Of a DNA stretch of 64,000 nt, positions 33,050 to 44,242 are shown piece after piece (the first letter of the stretch is position 1; every line of letters starts with the position of its first letter). The stretch lies in assembly GCA_036172665.1 (NCBI GenBank), contig CM069872.1:54856101-54920100 (forward strand), written 5' to 3'. The notes under the pieces are model-generated. The model worked only from the letters and a program-made list of their open reading frames with translations. It was not told the DNA's origin and made no database searches. The DNA comes from Prosopocoilus inquinatus. Taxonomy: Eukaryota; Arthropoda; Insecta; Coleoptera; Lucanidae. A program made the position numbers and the translations under genes.

Positions 33050-33890
33050 AATTACAAACAAGAGAAATTCGAAGCGAAGAAAAAATACGAAGAAGAAGAC
33101 GCAAGACAAAAGAAAAAAACCAAACGAAAGATCGCCCATTTGGGAATGGGATGTCAAAAGAAGAACAAATAAAAAATATATCTTCGAATGAAATCTGGAA
33201 AAGAAAAAATGGAACAGAAACAAAAGATAAACGAAAGCTAAAACTACAACCACAAAATGTGAAGTGTGAAGTGAACAGAAAAAAAAAGAAACAAACGAAA
33301 TCCGTAGACACGCGATTCCCACCCCACCGGAAGTCGGTTCAATTAAAAACAAAAGAAGATCGACAACACCAAGCTGAATGAAAATGAAATGAAATGAAAT
33401 CAAGAATGAAATCAGGAGAAAAAAAAAACAGAAACAAAAGATAAACGAAAGCTGAAACTACAACCACAAAATGTGAGGTGTGAAGTGAATAGAAAAAAAA
33501 ACAAAAGCCGTAGACACGCGGTTCCCACCGGAAGCCGGTTCAGTTAAAAACAAAAGAAGATCGACAACGCCGAGCTGAATAAAAAAAGACAATTTCCCGA
33601 ACCAATCGGGAAATTCGTACAAAAGTAAAGCAAACTATGACAAAAGTCAGTAATGCGGTAAAAGAGAAAAACAAAAAAGAAATTAACGACGAAAAAGGGT
33701 GAGCAAAAAAAAAAACAAAAGAAGACCACAACTGAGATGAACAGAAAACAAATGAATAACAAATAAACTTCGAAGAATCAATCCAATAAGAAAAACAAAA
33801 GAAAATAGGTAGTACGAAAGCGTTAACAATAGGAAATCGTAGGAAAAAAAATCAAAAAAGGACGAAACCGCAAAGAACAGAAAAGAAAAG
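33050..33890. repeat. A-rich tract with 214-bp tandem duplication
   Basis: The block ACAAAAGATAAACGAAAGCT begins at about 33220 and again at 33434, followed in both copies by ACAACCACAAAATGTGA and AAAACAAAAGAAGATCGACA. The strand is strongly purine- and A-rich, which opens long F/S/L-rich frames on the minus strand. These are compositional artefacts. Confidence 0.75.
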
Positions 33891-33894
33891 AACA

Positions 33895-34960
33895 AAATAA
33901 GATTGACGACTAAGATGAAGAAAAAAATAAATGAATCTCCCCACCAAAGAATAAAAAAAAAGATAACTGTAAAAAAACAGCTACAAGCAACGAAATGTGA
34001 AAGATCAATTTGTTAAAAATAAACAAAGGAAAGCATAAAATGAATGCAAAAGGAGAAACGGAAGAACCACGATACTAAGATGGATTAAGAAAATGAGAAC
34101 TTCTCCCTCTCTCTTTCATAATCATCTAAAGTATAATCTCCCGTACATCATGTACGTAAGTTATAACTAAAGCGAGGATAAAATAGTACCAAATCCCAAA
34201 TAAGATTGACGACTAAGATGAAAAGAATTAAATAAATGTATCTCCTCACCAAAGAATTAAAAAAAAAAACAAAAGATAACTGTAAAAGACAGCGAGGATC
34301 AACGAAATATGAAAGATCAATTTGTTAAAAATAAACAAAAGAAAGCATCAAATGAATGCAAAAGAAAAAACGGAAGAACCACGATACTAAGATGGATAAA
34401 AAAATGAGAACTTCTCCCTCTCTCTTTCATAATCATCGAAAGTATAATCTCCCGTACGTCATATACCTAAGTTATAACTAAAGCGAGGATAAAATAGTAC
34501 CAAATCCCAAATAAGATTGACGACTAAGATAAAAATAAAATAAAATAAATGAATCTCCTCACCAAATAACCAAAAAAGGACTAGTAAAAAAAAACAAAAG
34601 AAAACTATGAAAAACAGCGACGATCAACGAAATGTGAAAGATCAATTTGTTAAAAATAAACAAAAGAAAGCATAAAATGAATGCAAAAAAAAGAAACACG
34701 ATACTAAGGCCCGGTTTCACCATCACAGTTTAACTTTAAACTTCGCTTTATTCCCATAGTAACAATTGCAAAGATAATTATTTCTGTAGGAATAAAACGG
34801 AGCTTAAAGTTAAACTGTGATGATGAAACCGGGCCTAAGATGGATAAAAAATGAGAATTTCTCCCTCTCTCTTTCATAATCATCTAAAGTATAATCTCCC
34901 GCATGTCATGTACCTAAGTTACAACTAAAGCGAGGATGAAATAGTACCGATGCGGCGCGC
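33895..34960 (+). repeat. 305-bp tandem repeat, three copies
   Basis: GATTGACGACTAAGAT occurs at 33901, 34204 and 34515, giving periods of 303 and 311 bp. Units share GTGAAAGATCAATTTGTTAA, CACGATACTAAGATGGA, TTCTCCCTCTCTCTTTCATA and AACTAAAGCGAGGAT. The third copy is interrupted by the insertion at 34708-34835. Confidence 0.88.
34705..34838. mobile_element. PIF/Harbinger-like MITE with TAA duplication, 128 bp
   Basis: The insert 34708-34835 starts GGCCCGGTTTCACCATCACA and ends with the inverted TGATGATGAAACCGGGCC. Pairing extends through AGTTTAACTTTAA and TTAAAGTTAAACT. It is flanked by TAA on each side. The empty site is visible in the two sister units of the tandem array (ATACTAAGATGG), which confirms a 3-bp duplication. 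GGCCC-type termini with a TWA target duplication fit PIF/Harbinger. Confidence 0.85.
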
Positions 34961-35570
34961 ACGGTCCGATTTCGAGAGATCGCGTCGACGAACACTGAGG
35001 CAGGGACTTTTTAATCCTCGCTTTGGCTACAACTGCATTTCCTCAAACCCTTAAATAACTTGCAACGCTTATACTAACTACTGCCAACTACAACAAACAA
35101 TTAAAAGTGAGTAAGTTGGAAAATCGAGTGAGCAGCTTGCCTTGCCACGAGCTCATCTCTAGAGCGAGCGAGCGGAGCACAATGCCAAGGCAGCGAGGGC
35201 TTATTATACGCCCCGGAGTGGTTAAACTCCGGACGACTGCAAGAAGGTACACCGGCTATACATCATACGCACGAAATGTAGGAGCAAATTAGCAAGTTAA
35301 TTATGATTGTAAGTGACAGCTGCAGATTTGTATTCTGTCTGCGGGAACGGGCGCGCCAACGGGGGCGGCCTGTCTGGATCTTTATTAGATTGCGGCTTGT
35401 TCAAATCTATGTGTCAACTTGAATCGTCTGCTCGGTAAAATTACCACCGAGTTAGTAGTTTGTGTTGTTTGCATCGAACGCGATAATACGGATGAGCTGC
35501 GCCCTAAAGCCAGCGCTAAGTAGTTTATTACGTTGCGAAATTGATATTACTGTGTTATACTGAGTTCGAA
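34961..35570. other. Single-copy spacer
   Basis: A GC-richer stretch with a 61-codon ORF (35107-35292) that shows no recognisable domain. No repeat or RNA gene is seen. Confidence 0.4.
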
Positions 35571-35574
35571 GCTA

Positions 35575-38500
35575 CGTAACACACACTTATTTCTATTATT
35601 ATCACAAAAATGTGGTCTTCTTAGGGCAGATTATGAGTACTTTTTGTAGTCTTAGGCCGGATTATGATCGTTTTTTTCGTAGTCTTGGGCCGGATTATGA
35701 TAATTTTTTCGCAGTCTTAGGCCGGATTTTAATCTGATGTAAGAGGGCGTTCCGAAAACTCACCCAAGACGAAAAATCGCTTCCAATTCATTCAACTGTT
35801 TAAAAAAAGTCTAAATGAAATTTTGTGATTTTTTTTGGTTAAGAATTATAGGCAGTTTAAATTATGCGACCGTTTCTTATCTAGCCTGTACGTAAATATA
35901 ATTGCTTTGTTTTGGTCGATCTCATGTATGTATATGTATGTACATGCGAGCTACACCTTACCTCACAACCTCACAATCGAATCTTAAATTCTGGGTGATA
36001 AGTCCGCCTTGAAGTGTTATTGATTTATTACATACACTTATTTCTATTATTATCACCAAAAATGTAGTCTTCTTAGGCCAGATTATGAGTATTTTTTGTA
36101 GTCTTAGGCCGGATTATGATCGCTTTTTCGTAATCTTGGGCCGGATTATGATCATTTTTTCTTAATGTTAGGCCGGATTTTAATCTGATGTAAGAGGGCG
36201 TTCCGAAAACTCACCCAAGACGAAAAGCCGCCTTTAATTCATTCAACTGTTAAAAAAAAATCTAAATAAAATTTTGTGATCCTCTTGACTAAAAATTATA
36301 GGCAGTTTAAATTACGTGACGTTTCTGATCTAACGCCTGTATGTAAATATAATTGTTTTGTTTTGATCGATCTCATGTATGTATACGTATGTACGTGCGA
36401 GCTACACCTCACAATCGAATCTTAAATCCTGAGTGATAAGTCCACCTGGAAATGTTATTGATTTATTACATACTACTATTTCTATTATTATCATAAAAAT
36501 GTAGTCTTCTTAGGCCAGATTATGAGTACTTTTTGTAGTTTTAGGCCGGATTATGATCGTTTTTTTCGTAGTCTTGGGCAGGATTATGATAATTTTTTCG
36601 CAGTCTTAGGCCGGATTTTAATCTGATGTAAGAGGGCGTTCCGAAAACTCACCCAAGACCAAAAATCGCTTTCAATTCATTCAACTGTTAAAAAAAGGTC
36701 TAAATGAAATTTTGTGATTTTTTTTGCTTAAGAATTATAGGCAGTTTAAATTATGCGACCATTTCTTATCTAGCCTGTTCGTAAATATAATTGCTTTGTT
36801 TTGATCGATCTCATGTATGTATATGTATGTACGTGCGAGCTACACCTTACCTCACAACCTCACAATCGAATCTTAAATTCTGGGTGATAAGTCCGCCTTG
36901 AAGTGTTACTGATTTATTACATACACTTATTTCTATTATTATCACCAAAAATGTAGTCTTCTTAGGCCAGATTATGAGTATTTTTCGTAGTCTTAGGCCG
37001 GATTATGATCGTTTTTTCGTAGTCTTGAGCCGGATTATGATCATTTTTTCTTAATCTTAGGCCGGATTTTAATCTGATGAAAGAGGACATTCCGATAACG
37101 GGCCAAGACGAAAAGCCGCCTTCAATTCATTCAACTGTTAAACAAATCTAAATAAAATTTTGTGATCTTGACTAAAAATTATAGGCAGTTTAAATTACGT
37201 GACGTTTCTGATCTAACGCCTGTATGTAAATAAAATTGTTTTGTTTTGATCGATCTCATGTTTGTATATGTATGTATGAACGAGCTACACCTTACCTCAC
37301 ATTCGAATCTTAAATCCTGAGTGATAAGTCCACTTGGAAATGTTATTGATTCATTACATACTACTATTTCTATTATTATCATAAAAATGTAGTCTTCTTA
37401 GGCCAGATTATGAGAAGTTTATGTAGTCTTAGGCCGGATTATGATCGTTTTTTCGCAGTCTTAGGCCGGATTTTAATCTGATGTGAGAGGGCGTTCCGAA
37501 AACTCACCCAAGACGAAAAATCGCTTTCAATTCATTCAACTGTTTAAAAAAAGTCTAAATGAAATTTTGTGATTTTTTTTGCTTAAGAATTATAGGCAGT
37601 TTAAATTATGCGACCATTTCTTATCTAGCCTGTACGTAAATATAATTGCTTTGTTTTGATCGATCTCATGTATGTATATGTATGTACGTGCGAGCTACAC
37701 CTTACCTCACAACCTCACAATCGAATCTTAAATTCTGGGTGATAAGTCCGCCTTGAAGTGTTATTGATTTATTACATACATTTATTTCTACTATTATCAC
37801 AAAAATGTGGTCTTCTTAGGCCAGATTATGAGTATTTTTTGTAGTCTTAGGCCGGATTATGATCGTTTTTTCGTAGTCTTGGGCCGGATTATGATCGTTT
37901 TTTCTTAATCTTAGGCCGGATTTTAATCTGATGAAAGGGGACATTCCGATAACGCGCCAAGACGAAAAGCCGCCTTCAATTCATTCAACTGTTAAACAAA
38001 TCTAAATACAATTTTGTGATCTTCTTGACTAAAAATTATAGGCAGTTTAAATTACGTGACGTTTCTGATCTAACGCCTGTATGTAAATATAATTGTTTTG
38101 TTTTGATCGATCTCATGTTTGTATATGTATGTATGAATGAGCTACACCTTACCTCACAATCGAATCTTAAATCCTGAGTGATAAGTCCACCTGGAAATGT
38201 TATTGATTTATTACATACTACTATTTCTATTATTATCATAAAGATGTAGTCTTCTTAGGCCAGATTATGAGTACTTTTTGTAGTCTTAGGCCGGATTATG
38301 ATCGTTTTTTCGCAGTCTTAGGCCGGATTTTAATCTGATGTAAGAAGGCATTCCGAAAACTCACCCAAGACGAAAAATCGCTTTCAATTCATTCAACTGT
38401 TAAGAAAAAGTCAAAATGAAATTTTGTGATTTTTTTTGCTTAAGAATTATATGCAGTTTAAATTATGCGACCGTTTCTTATCTAGCCTGTACGTAAATAT

Positions 38501-39425
38501 AATTGCTTTGTTTTGATCGATCTCATGTATGTATATGTATGTACGTGCGAGCTACACCTTACCTCACAACCTCACAATCGAATCTTAAATCCTGGGTGAT
38601 AAGTCCGCCTTGAAGTGTTATTAATTTATTACATACACTTATTTCTATTATTATCACAAAAATGTAGTCTTCTTAGGCCAGATTATGAGTATTTTTTGTA
38701 GTCTTAGGCCGGATTATGATCGTTTTTTTTGTAGTCTTGGGCCGGATTATGATCATTTTTTCTTAATGTTAGGCCGGATTTTAATCTGATGTAAGAGGGC
38801 GTTCCGAAAACTCACCCAAGACGAAAAGCCGCCTTCAATTCATTCAACTGTTAAAAAAAAATCTAAATAAAATTTTGTGATCCTCTTGACTAAAAATTAT
38901 AGGCAGTTTAAATTACGTGACGTTTCTGATCTAACGCCTGTATGTAAATATAATTGTTTTGTTTTGATCGATCTCATGTATGTATACGTATCTACGTGCG
39001 AGCTACACCTTACCTCACAACCTCACAATCGAATCTTAAATTCTGAGTGATAAGTCCACCTGGAAATGTTATTGATTTATTACATACTACTATTTCTATT
39101 ATTAGTTTATTAGTCTTCTTAGGCCAGATTATGAGTACTTTTTGTAGTCTTAGGCCGGATTATGATCGTTTTTTCGTAGTCTTGGGCCGGATTATGGTCA
39201 TTTTTTCGCAGTCTTAGGCCGGATTTTAATCTGATGTAAGTGGGCTTTCCGAAAACGCGCCAAGACGGAAAACCGCTTTCAATTCATTCAACTGTTAAAA
39301 AGAATCTAAATAAAATTTTGTAATTTTTCTTTTGCTTAAGAATTATAGGCAGTTTAAATTATGCGACCGTTTCTTATCTAGCGCCTGTATGTAAATATAA
39401 TTGTTTTGTTTTGATCGATTTCGTA
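35575..39425 (+). repeat. Alternating dimeric higher-order array, about nine monomers
   Basis: The TGTAGTCTTCTTAGGCCAGA landmark lies at about 35611, 36063, 36500, 36952, 37388, 37806, 38245, 38663 and 39109. Monomer lengths are 452, 437, 452, 436, 418, 439, 418 and about 446 bp. Two monomer types alternate: one has GATAAGTCCGCCTTGAAGTG, the other GATAAGTCCACCTGGAAATG, so the higher-order unit is about 860-890 bp. Each monomer embeds two to four 32-bp-family units and the ATTTTAATCTGATGTAAGAG end. Two nearly identical 67-codon minus-strand ORFs 857 bp apart (37179 and 38036) only reflect this periodicity. Confidence 0.92.
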
Positions 39426-39725
39426 CATCAGAGGTCCCCCAAACTAGTCCGTAAAAGATGTTATTATTTCTAGCACTAGACGACAGGACAGTCTTCCAAA
39501 GAAAAAAAAAAAACGTAATTTTGGAGAAAAATATCTACATCTCTCTAAAAAAAGGAAAAAAGAAAAAATGGGGATTATTCTTTGGGTGACATTGAACTTC
39601 TAATTTCTTTTTTGCAAAATTTTTATTACGTATTTCAGAGAGTTGAATTTTTCTAGCCAAAATCTCCCTTAACTATTCCTTAATTAGAATTCAACCAGAC
39701 TTCTAAAGTACATCAATATTTTTTT
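39396..39725 (+). repeat. Left arm of a long inverted-repeat element
   Basis: Starting near GTTTTGATCGATTTCGTACA, the arm runs through CATCAGAGGTCC, AATGGGGATTATTCTTTGGG and AATTAGAATTCAACCAGACT. The reverse complement recurs at 40085-40372, with some indels. Confidence 0.8.
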
Positions 39726-39759
39726 TCTTAATAGGAGTGGGTTGGGTTTAGTTGAGTTG

Positions 39760-40084
39760 ATCCAGATGATCATAATCCGGCCCAAGACTACGAAAAGACA
39801 ATCATTATCCGGCCTAGGACTACTAAAAGTTCAAGGTCAGCCCATGCCAACCGAAGTCGACCTGTTCAATTTAAGTACAGAAATTAAAGGATCGATAAGC
39901 AAAAGAAGAACGAAAAAGCAATCAAAATTAGGTAACCTAACCTGAAATCGATAGAACCTACGCCACAACTTATTTCAAGGCCAGCCGAACCCAACTCAAG
40001 GCGAGGAAAAAATTATAAACTAGAGAAAGTAAAAAAAGGGAAACAAAAAAAACCAAACCCAAACAGGCACTGTCTGCAAAAAAG
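39760..40084. repeat. Spacer of inverted repeat, dispersed copy of 43.2 kb block
   Basis: The spacer starts with two reverse-oriented 32-bp-family units (ATCATAATCCGGCCCAAGAC) and continues TCAAGGTCAGCCCATGCCAA, GATCGATAAGCAAAAGAAGA and ACCCAAACAGGCACTGTCTG. The same order is found at 43190-43490. A 67-codon ORF here has no other support. Confidence 0.75.
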
Positions 40085-40372
40085 AATTCAACTTTAGAAG
40101 TCCGGTTGAATTCTAATTCAGGAACAGTAAAAGGAAATTTTGACTAGAATACTTCAACCCTCTCAACCCTTTGAAATGTGTGATAAAAATTTTGTAAAAA
40201 TGAAATTAGAAATTCAAGGTCATCCAAAGAGTAATCCCCATTTTTTCTTTTTTTAGAGAGACGCGTAGATATTTTTTATTTTTTCTCGAAAATGATTTGT
40301 TTTTTTTGCTGGCGACGGTTTGAGGACCTCTGATGTATGAGATCGATCAAAACAAAACAACAACGCTTACGT
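40085..40372 (-). repeat. Right arm of a long inverted-repeat element
   Basis: This is the inverted counterpart of 39396-39725: AGAAGTCCGGTTGAATTCTA, AAAGAGTAATCCCCATTTT and GGACCTCTGATGTATGAGAT. A third copy in this orientation lies at 46573-46866 and a fragment at 43610-43680. Confidence 0.8.
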
Positions 40373-40825
40373 ACAGTCTGGAACAAATTCAAACGGCCAA
40401 TGAATTTTGAGTAAAAAATCACTTCTGGTTTTATTCAGATTTGAAAATATTAATTTTTTTTTTTTGAAACTTCCAGGTCTAAATAGGCATTCCCGAATTT
40501 TTTTTTTTAAGATACACTTATAGAGGCATCTTGTTTATTTTATTTTATTTTTTCAAAAAATGGCCTTCCGAACTCGTTTTTTTTATACTGTCTCGAAATA
40601 AAATCTCTTTACCGACCATATTTCTTATGAAATAGAACGAAAAACAATAAAAATTGAGTATTCCCAAGCTCTCTCTGTTCGATTCAAGTAAAATTCAAGT
40701 AAAAAATCAAAAATTTTAAGTTGAGTTGAAGGAAAACGTGAAAAATTTGAAATTGAAGATCAGCTAAAATTTTATTCAATCTCAAGGTCAATCCAACCCA
40801 GCTAAACCCAACCCGCTTCCCTTCA
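40373..40825. other. AT-rich spacer
   Basis: The tract has T-runs near 40454-40464 and 40500-40508 and ends with a TCAAGGTCAATCCAACCCAG-type motif. No gene is seen. Confidence 0.4.
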
Positions 40826-41073
40826 GGCCCTATTTCTTCACCTCTTGATAAATTTATCTGTCAGTCAATATCCTCGGAAACTATTATCGATACAATGGTT
40901 TCCGAGGATAATATCTGGCAGATAAATTTATCAGGAGGTGAATAATGCCCGATTTCGTCAGCTACGGATAAATTTATCTGCCAGGTATTATCGTTGGAAA
41001 CCATTGTAACGATAATAGTTTCCGAGGATACTACCTGGCAGATAAATTTATCCGTAGGTGAAGAAATCGGGCC
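40826..41073. mobile_element. Nested dimeric fold-back MITE
   Basis: The outer ends are GGCCCTATTTCTTCACCT (40826) and AGGTGAAGAAATCGGGCC (to 41073), with pairing inward through ATAAATTTATCTG and TATCCTCGGAAACTATTATCG. Each half (about 40826-40951 and 40952-41073) is itself an inverted repeat, because ATAAATTTATC and TTTCCGAGGATA recur within it. Flanks are TCA on the left and TTA on the right, an imperfect match to a 3-bp duplication. The ends resemble those of the MITE at 34708, suggesting a Harbinger-like origin. Confidence 0.7.
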
Positions 41074-41590
41074 TTAATCGGGCATCAATCAAACAACAAT
41101 TTAAAGATCGAAAAAACCAAAACTAAGTGAACATTGAGTTAAAAGAAAAGAAAAAACGATTCAGACTTACCCGACCCAACTGAAGTTATCCTAATTCTGC
41201 CCAAAGCAAAAAAAAAAAAATATATTAAAAGCAAAAAACAAAATATAAATAAACTTAAAACAACTCGAAACTCAAGAGAAAAATCAAAATTGACTTGGGG
41301 TTGTTTCCATTTTCACACGCTTTGGGCTCTTTAACGTGATTTATTTACTTTACCATATCTCAAGGTCACTTGTTTTAAAAAGGGGAGTCATTTTTTTTTT
41401 GACTTGTGGACTTCCATTCGAGCTGTTCATCACCGATGAATATTAACGTTAAGATTAAAAGCTTGAGAGCATACGCTTTTTTTTTATTTAATAAATTTTT
41501 TTTTTATTTAATAATTTTTTTTTGTCGTATTATAATTTTTTTTTGTCGTAATAGACACGACATAATGAAAGCAAATCGGCCCCAGTAAAA
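41074..41590. other. AT-rich spacer
   Basis: The tract has A-runs, T-runs and a short TTTTTTTTATTTAATAA tandem at about 41478-41525. No gene is seen. Confidence 0.4.
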
Positions 41591-43060
41591 ACTTTATAAC
41601 GCGCACACGGATCAGGCGAGGTAATGAATTCCGGTTTACGTTTACAACCAATTCCGGTGGCGGCGGCGGCGGCGGGCGTCGCCGTAACAACGAAAGAAGT
41701 AGCGGCGGCAACACAACAACATAAATTACCCCCGTTCGTCTCGGCTAATGAAACAATACACGCTCCGGTTGTTGCCCTGCACTCAGATCAAGATTTCCTC
41801 TTAAAAGGCGCAGCAGGACGGCCGAGGGGGGCCGAGGCCCCCCGCCGTCGCCCCGCGCCGCCGCTCCCCCCGCGGACTCTCGCAGGATTTACATAAATTT
41901 GCAAGCAAATAATTCGACGCCCCCATTAATTGTATCGGTTCGTGTTTATTCCCATCTGGCGGAGGGTGTGATGTTGTCCAATTAATTCGGAGATGCCGCA
42001 GGGATTTCGCGGCGGTTTACCCCCCCCCCCCTCCAAATTTCTCCACGCAGCTTTTTTTTGTTTTTTAATAAAATAAAAACGCTTAATCTTCGCTGCGCCC
42101 CATTTTATTTCGTTTTGTTTTTTAGAGAAGTAACCCAACCCCTTTCCCCGACGTAAATGCGTTGTCATTCCTTTCTGCTCGACTGGTTGCCTAACCTCGT
42201 TAGGCTATTTTATTCCGTGAGAGACCGTGCACACGTGACTAGTACGGAAGTGGTTGAATTTCCGCCCCATAATATATGTACAAACCCGCCGCGACCCCCC
42301 ATCAGAAATTAAAGAGGCAATTACACAAGCAGTTGCCGGGGCATCTTGCCCCTAATTATGGTAATTTATAATTCCCGCCGAGGTCAGAAAGTGGCCATCG
42401 TTTCAGCCGCCGTATACACTGGTGTTAATTCGACCGTAGGTACGCGGCGCAGTAGTCGGTTTATAACCACCCCCAAGTACAATGCGCAACACGCTCGTGA
42501 ATTTAACGACGTCGCGAGCTGCTGCCGCCCCCTCAACCCCAAATATTATTTTTCCGGGGCTTTTTCCTTTTTTTTCCTCCGGACTGTGAGAACCCAAGCA
42601 GTGCAAATAATGTTACGTACGGGCGACCTGGCGATTAGGATGTCAATAAAACTGTTGCGTTCCCACGTTCTTTTTTCCCCCCACCTCCCCCCCGCCCCCA
42701 CCGCCCTTCGAACTTTCTTTCTTTTCGCCGGAAGTCTCTATTTACTTGACGTTATTGCCGCGCGACAGAAACGTTTGCTGCTAAATCTAATTTAATTATG
42801 TCCATTTCAGGAGGAGAACGCAAGAGCCTGCCGCTTGCGTTTGTTTCTTGTGCGCATTGAACAAAAACGCAACTTGACAATCCAAGTAAAGAAGAGGTTA
42901 TGTATACGTGTTGCTGTTATGAAAAAATTGGGGTTACAAGGACCTCGGACAATGTATTTCGTAAATTAGATTTGGCAAAAAAGTCATATGAATATTAGGA
43001 GTCACTCTTTAGTCAATAATCGTCAATAATTGGATTGATCGATAATTGCAATTCGTCTTG
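41591..43060. other. GC-richer single-copy island
   Basis: The island contains (GGC)n at 41657-41675 and C-runs at 42021-42031. ORFs at 41624-41896 (90 codons, Ala-rich) and 42346-42795 (149 codons) lack any domain I recognise and overlap ORFs on the other strand. I cannot tell whether this is an exon-bearing region or regulatory DNA. Confidence 0.35.
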
Positions 43061-43069
43061 GTTCGTTTT

Positions 43070-43216
43070 CCGAATGTCCTCTCACGTCGGATTAAAATCC
43101 AGCCTAAGACTAGGAAGAAGTGATCATAATCCGGCCTAAGACTGGGAAGAAATGATTATAATCCAGCCTAAGACTACGAAATCCCGATCATAATCCGGCC
43201 CATGACTACTAAACAA
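43070..43216 (-). repeat. Reverse-oriented 32-bp-family array
   Basis: The array opens with GTCCTCTCACGTCGGATTAA and runs through about four CATAATCCGGCCTAAGAC-type units. It is preceded by CGTCTTGGTTCGTTTTCC, the inverse of the usual post-hairpin flank, so orientation and order match the other copies. Confidence 0.85.
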
Positions 43217-43690
43217 TCAAGGTCAGCCGATGCCAACTGAAGTCGACCTATTCAATCCAAGTATAGAAATTAAACGAGCGATAAGCAAAAGAAGAACAAG
43301 AAAACAATAAAAATTAGGTATTTTCAATGCTAACCTGAATCGCTCGAACCTACCTACGCCACAACTTATCTCAAGGCCAGCCGCACCCAACTCAAGGCAA
43401 GTAAAAAAACTATAAACTAGAGATAATAAGAAAAAGAAACAAGAAAACTAAACCCAAACAGGCACTGTCTGCATAAAAAAGAAATTCAAGGTCAATCCGA
43501 CCCGACTGCACTCAACCTAACTCCGTTGTTGAAAAATTGAAGATCAACTGAAATTCCATTTAATCTCTGGGTCAACCCAACCAACCCCTATTAAAAAAAG
43601 AAAAAAAAATTGATGCACTTTAGAAGTCCGGTTGAATTCTAATTAAGAAACAATTAAAGGAGATTTCTTCCTGTTCGTTGATTTGATTCT
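43190..43690 (+). repeat. Dispersed repeat, second copy of 39.8-40.1 kb block
   Basis: TCAAGGTCAGCCGATGCCAA, GCGATAAGCAAAAGAAGAAC, CCACAACTTATCTCAAGGCC and AACCCAAACAGGCACTGTCT occur in the same order as at 39830-40080. A short fragment of the inverted-repeat arm (AGAAGTCCGGTTGAATTCTA) follows at about 43624. Confidence 0.75.
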
Positions 43691-44084
43691 ATTTCCAATG
43701 ATTCTTTATTTTTAAATCGTCTTTCGATTTTTCGCCCCGTCTTCATGAGACGACCGTCTTTTCTTCGTTTGTTTTTATTTCATTCGATTCGAACGCATTT
43801 TAGGAGTATTTTTATTTCGATAATCAATTAATTGTTCCTCTCTTTTTTTTCTTTCTTCGTTTCTTCGACTTGACTTCATTCGACTTAATTATTATGCGAT
43901 TTATGGCATGACTTAATTAATTTGTTTTTTTATAGAAGTTATTAGGGCTGTTATGGTACGGCCGCGCGTAAAATATGAAATTTAATTTAATATTTTTTTT
44001 TCATTTTTGTAAATTTCTCACGTTTCTTGAAACAATCCGTTCAGATGGGCCTCCACCAAACAGAAATCACAACTCCGATACTCC
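43691..44084. other. AT-rich spacer
   Basis: The tract is T-rich with no gene or clear repeat structure. Confidence 0.4.
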
Positions 44085-44195
44085 GAGCCTTTGAAAGGGG
44101 TCGATGAATTAAAGGTTCATCGACCCATTTCAGGTTTTCATCGATTCCCAAGGGGTTGATATCGACCCCGTTGGGAACCCTTGCTCTAGATTGCC
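44085..44195 (-). mobile_element. Possible hAT-type transposon end with two hairpins
   Basis: On the minus strand the segment begins CAAGGGTTCCCAACGGGG directly after ATCTAGAG, which resembles a hAT terminus beside an 8-bp target sequence. Inside are the hairpins GGGTCGATGAA/TTCATCGACCC and TTCCCAA-GGGGTTGATATCGACCCC-TTGGGAA (loosely paired). No matching second end or transposase was found. Confidence 0.35.
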
Positions 44196-44242
44196 GAGGG
44201 AGGCAAGACGCAATTTGACACGCATTCTTAAATTAAAGTTAT

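Noticed and set aside
33023..33895. Series of Phe/Ser/Leu-rich minus-strand ORFs resembling membrane proteins
   Set aside because: The opposite strand is an A-rich tandem repeat; the composition alone produces hydrophobic frames.
39930..39945. AACCTAACCT as telomere-like TTAGG repeat
   Set aside because: Only two imperfect units are present, and it is part of a dispersed repeat.
42346..42795. 149-codon ORF in GC-rich island
   Set aside because: No recognisable domain or signal; hydrophobic stretches arise from T- and C-rich tracts. It stays unassigned.
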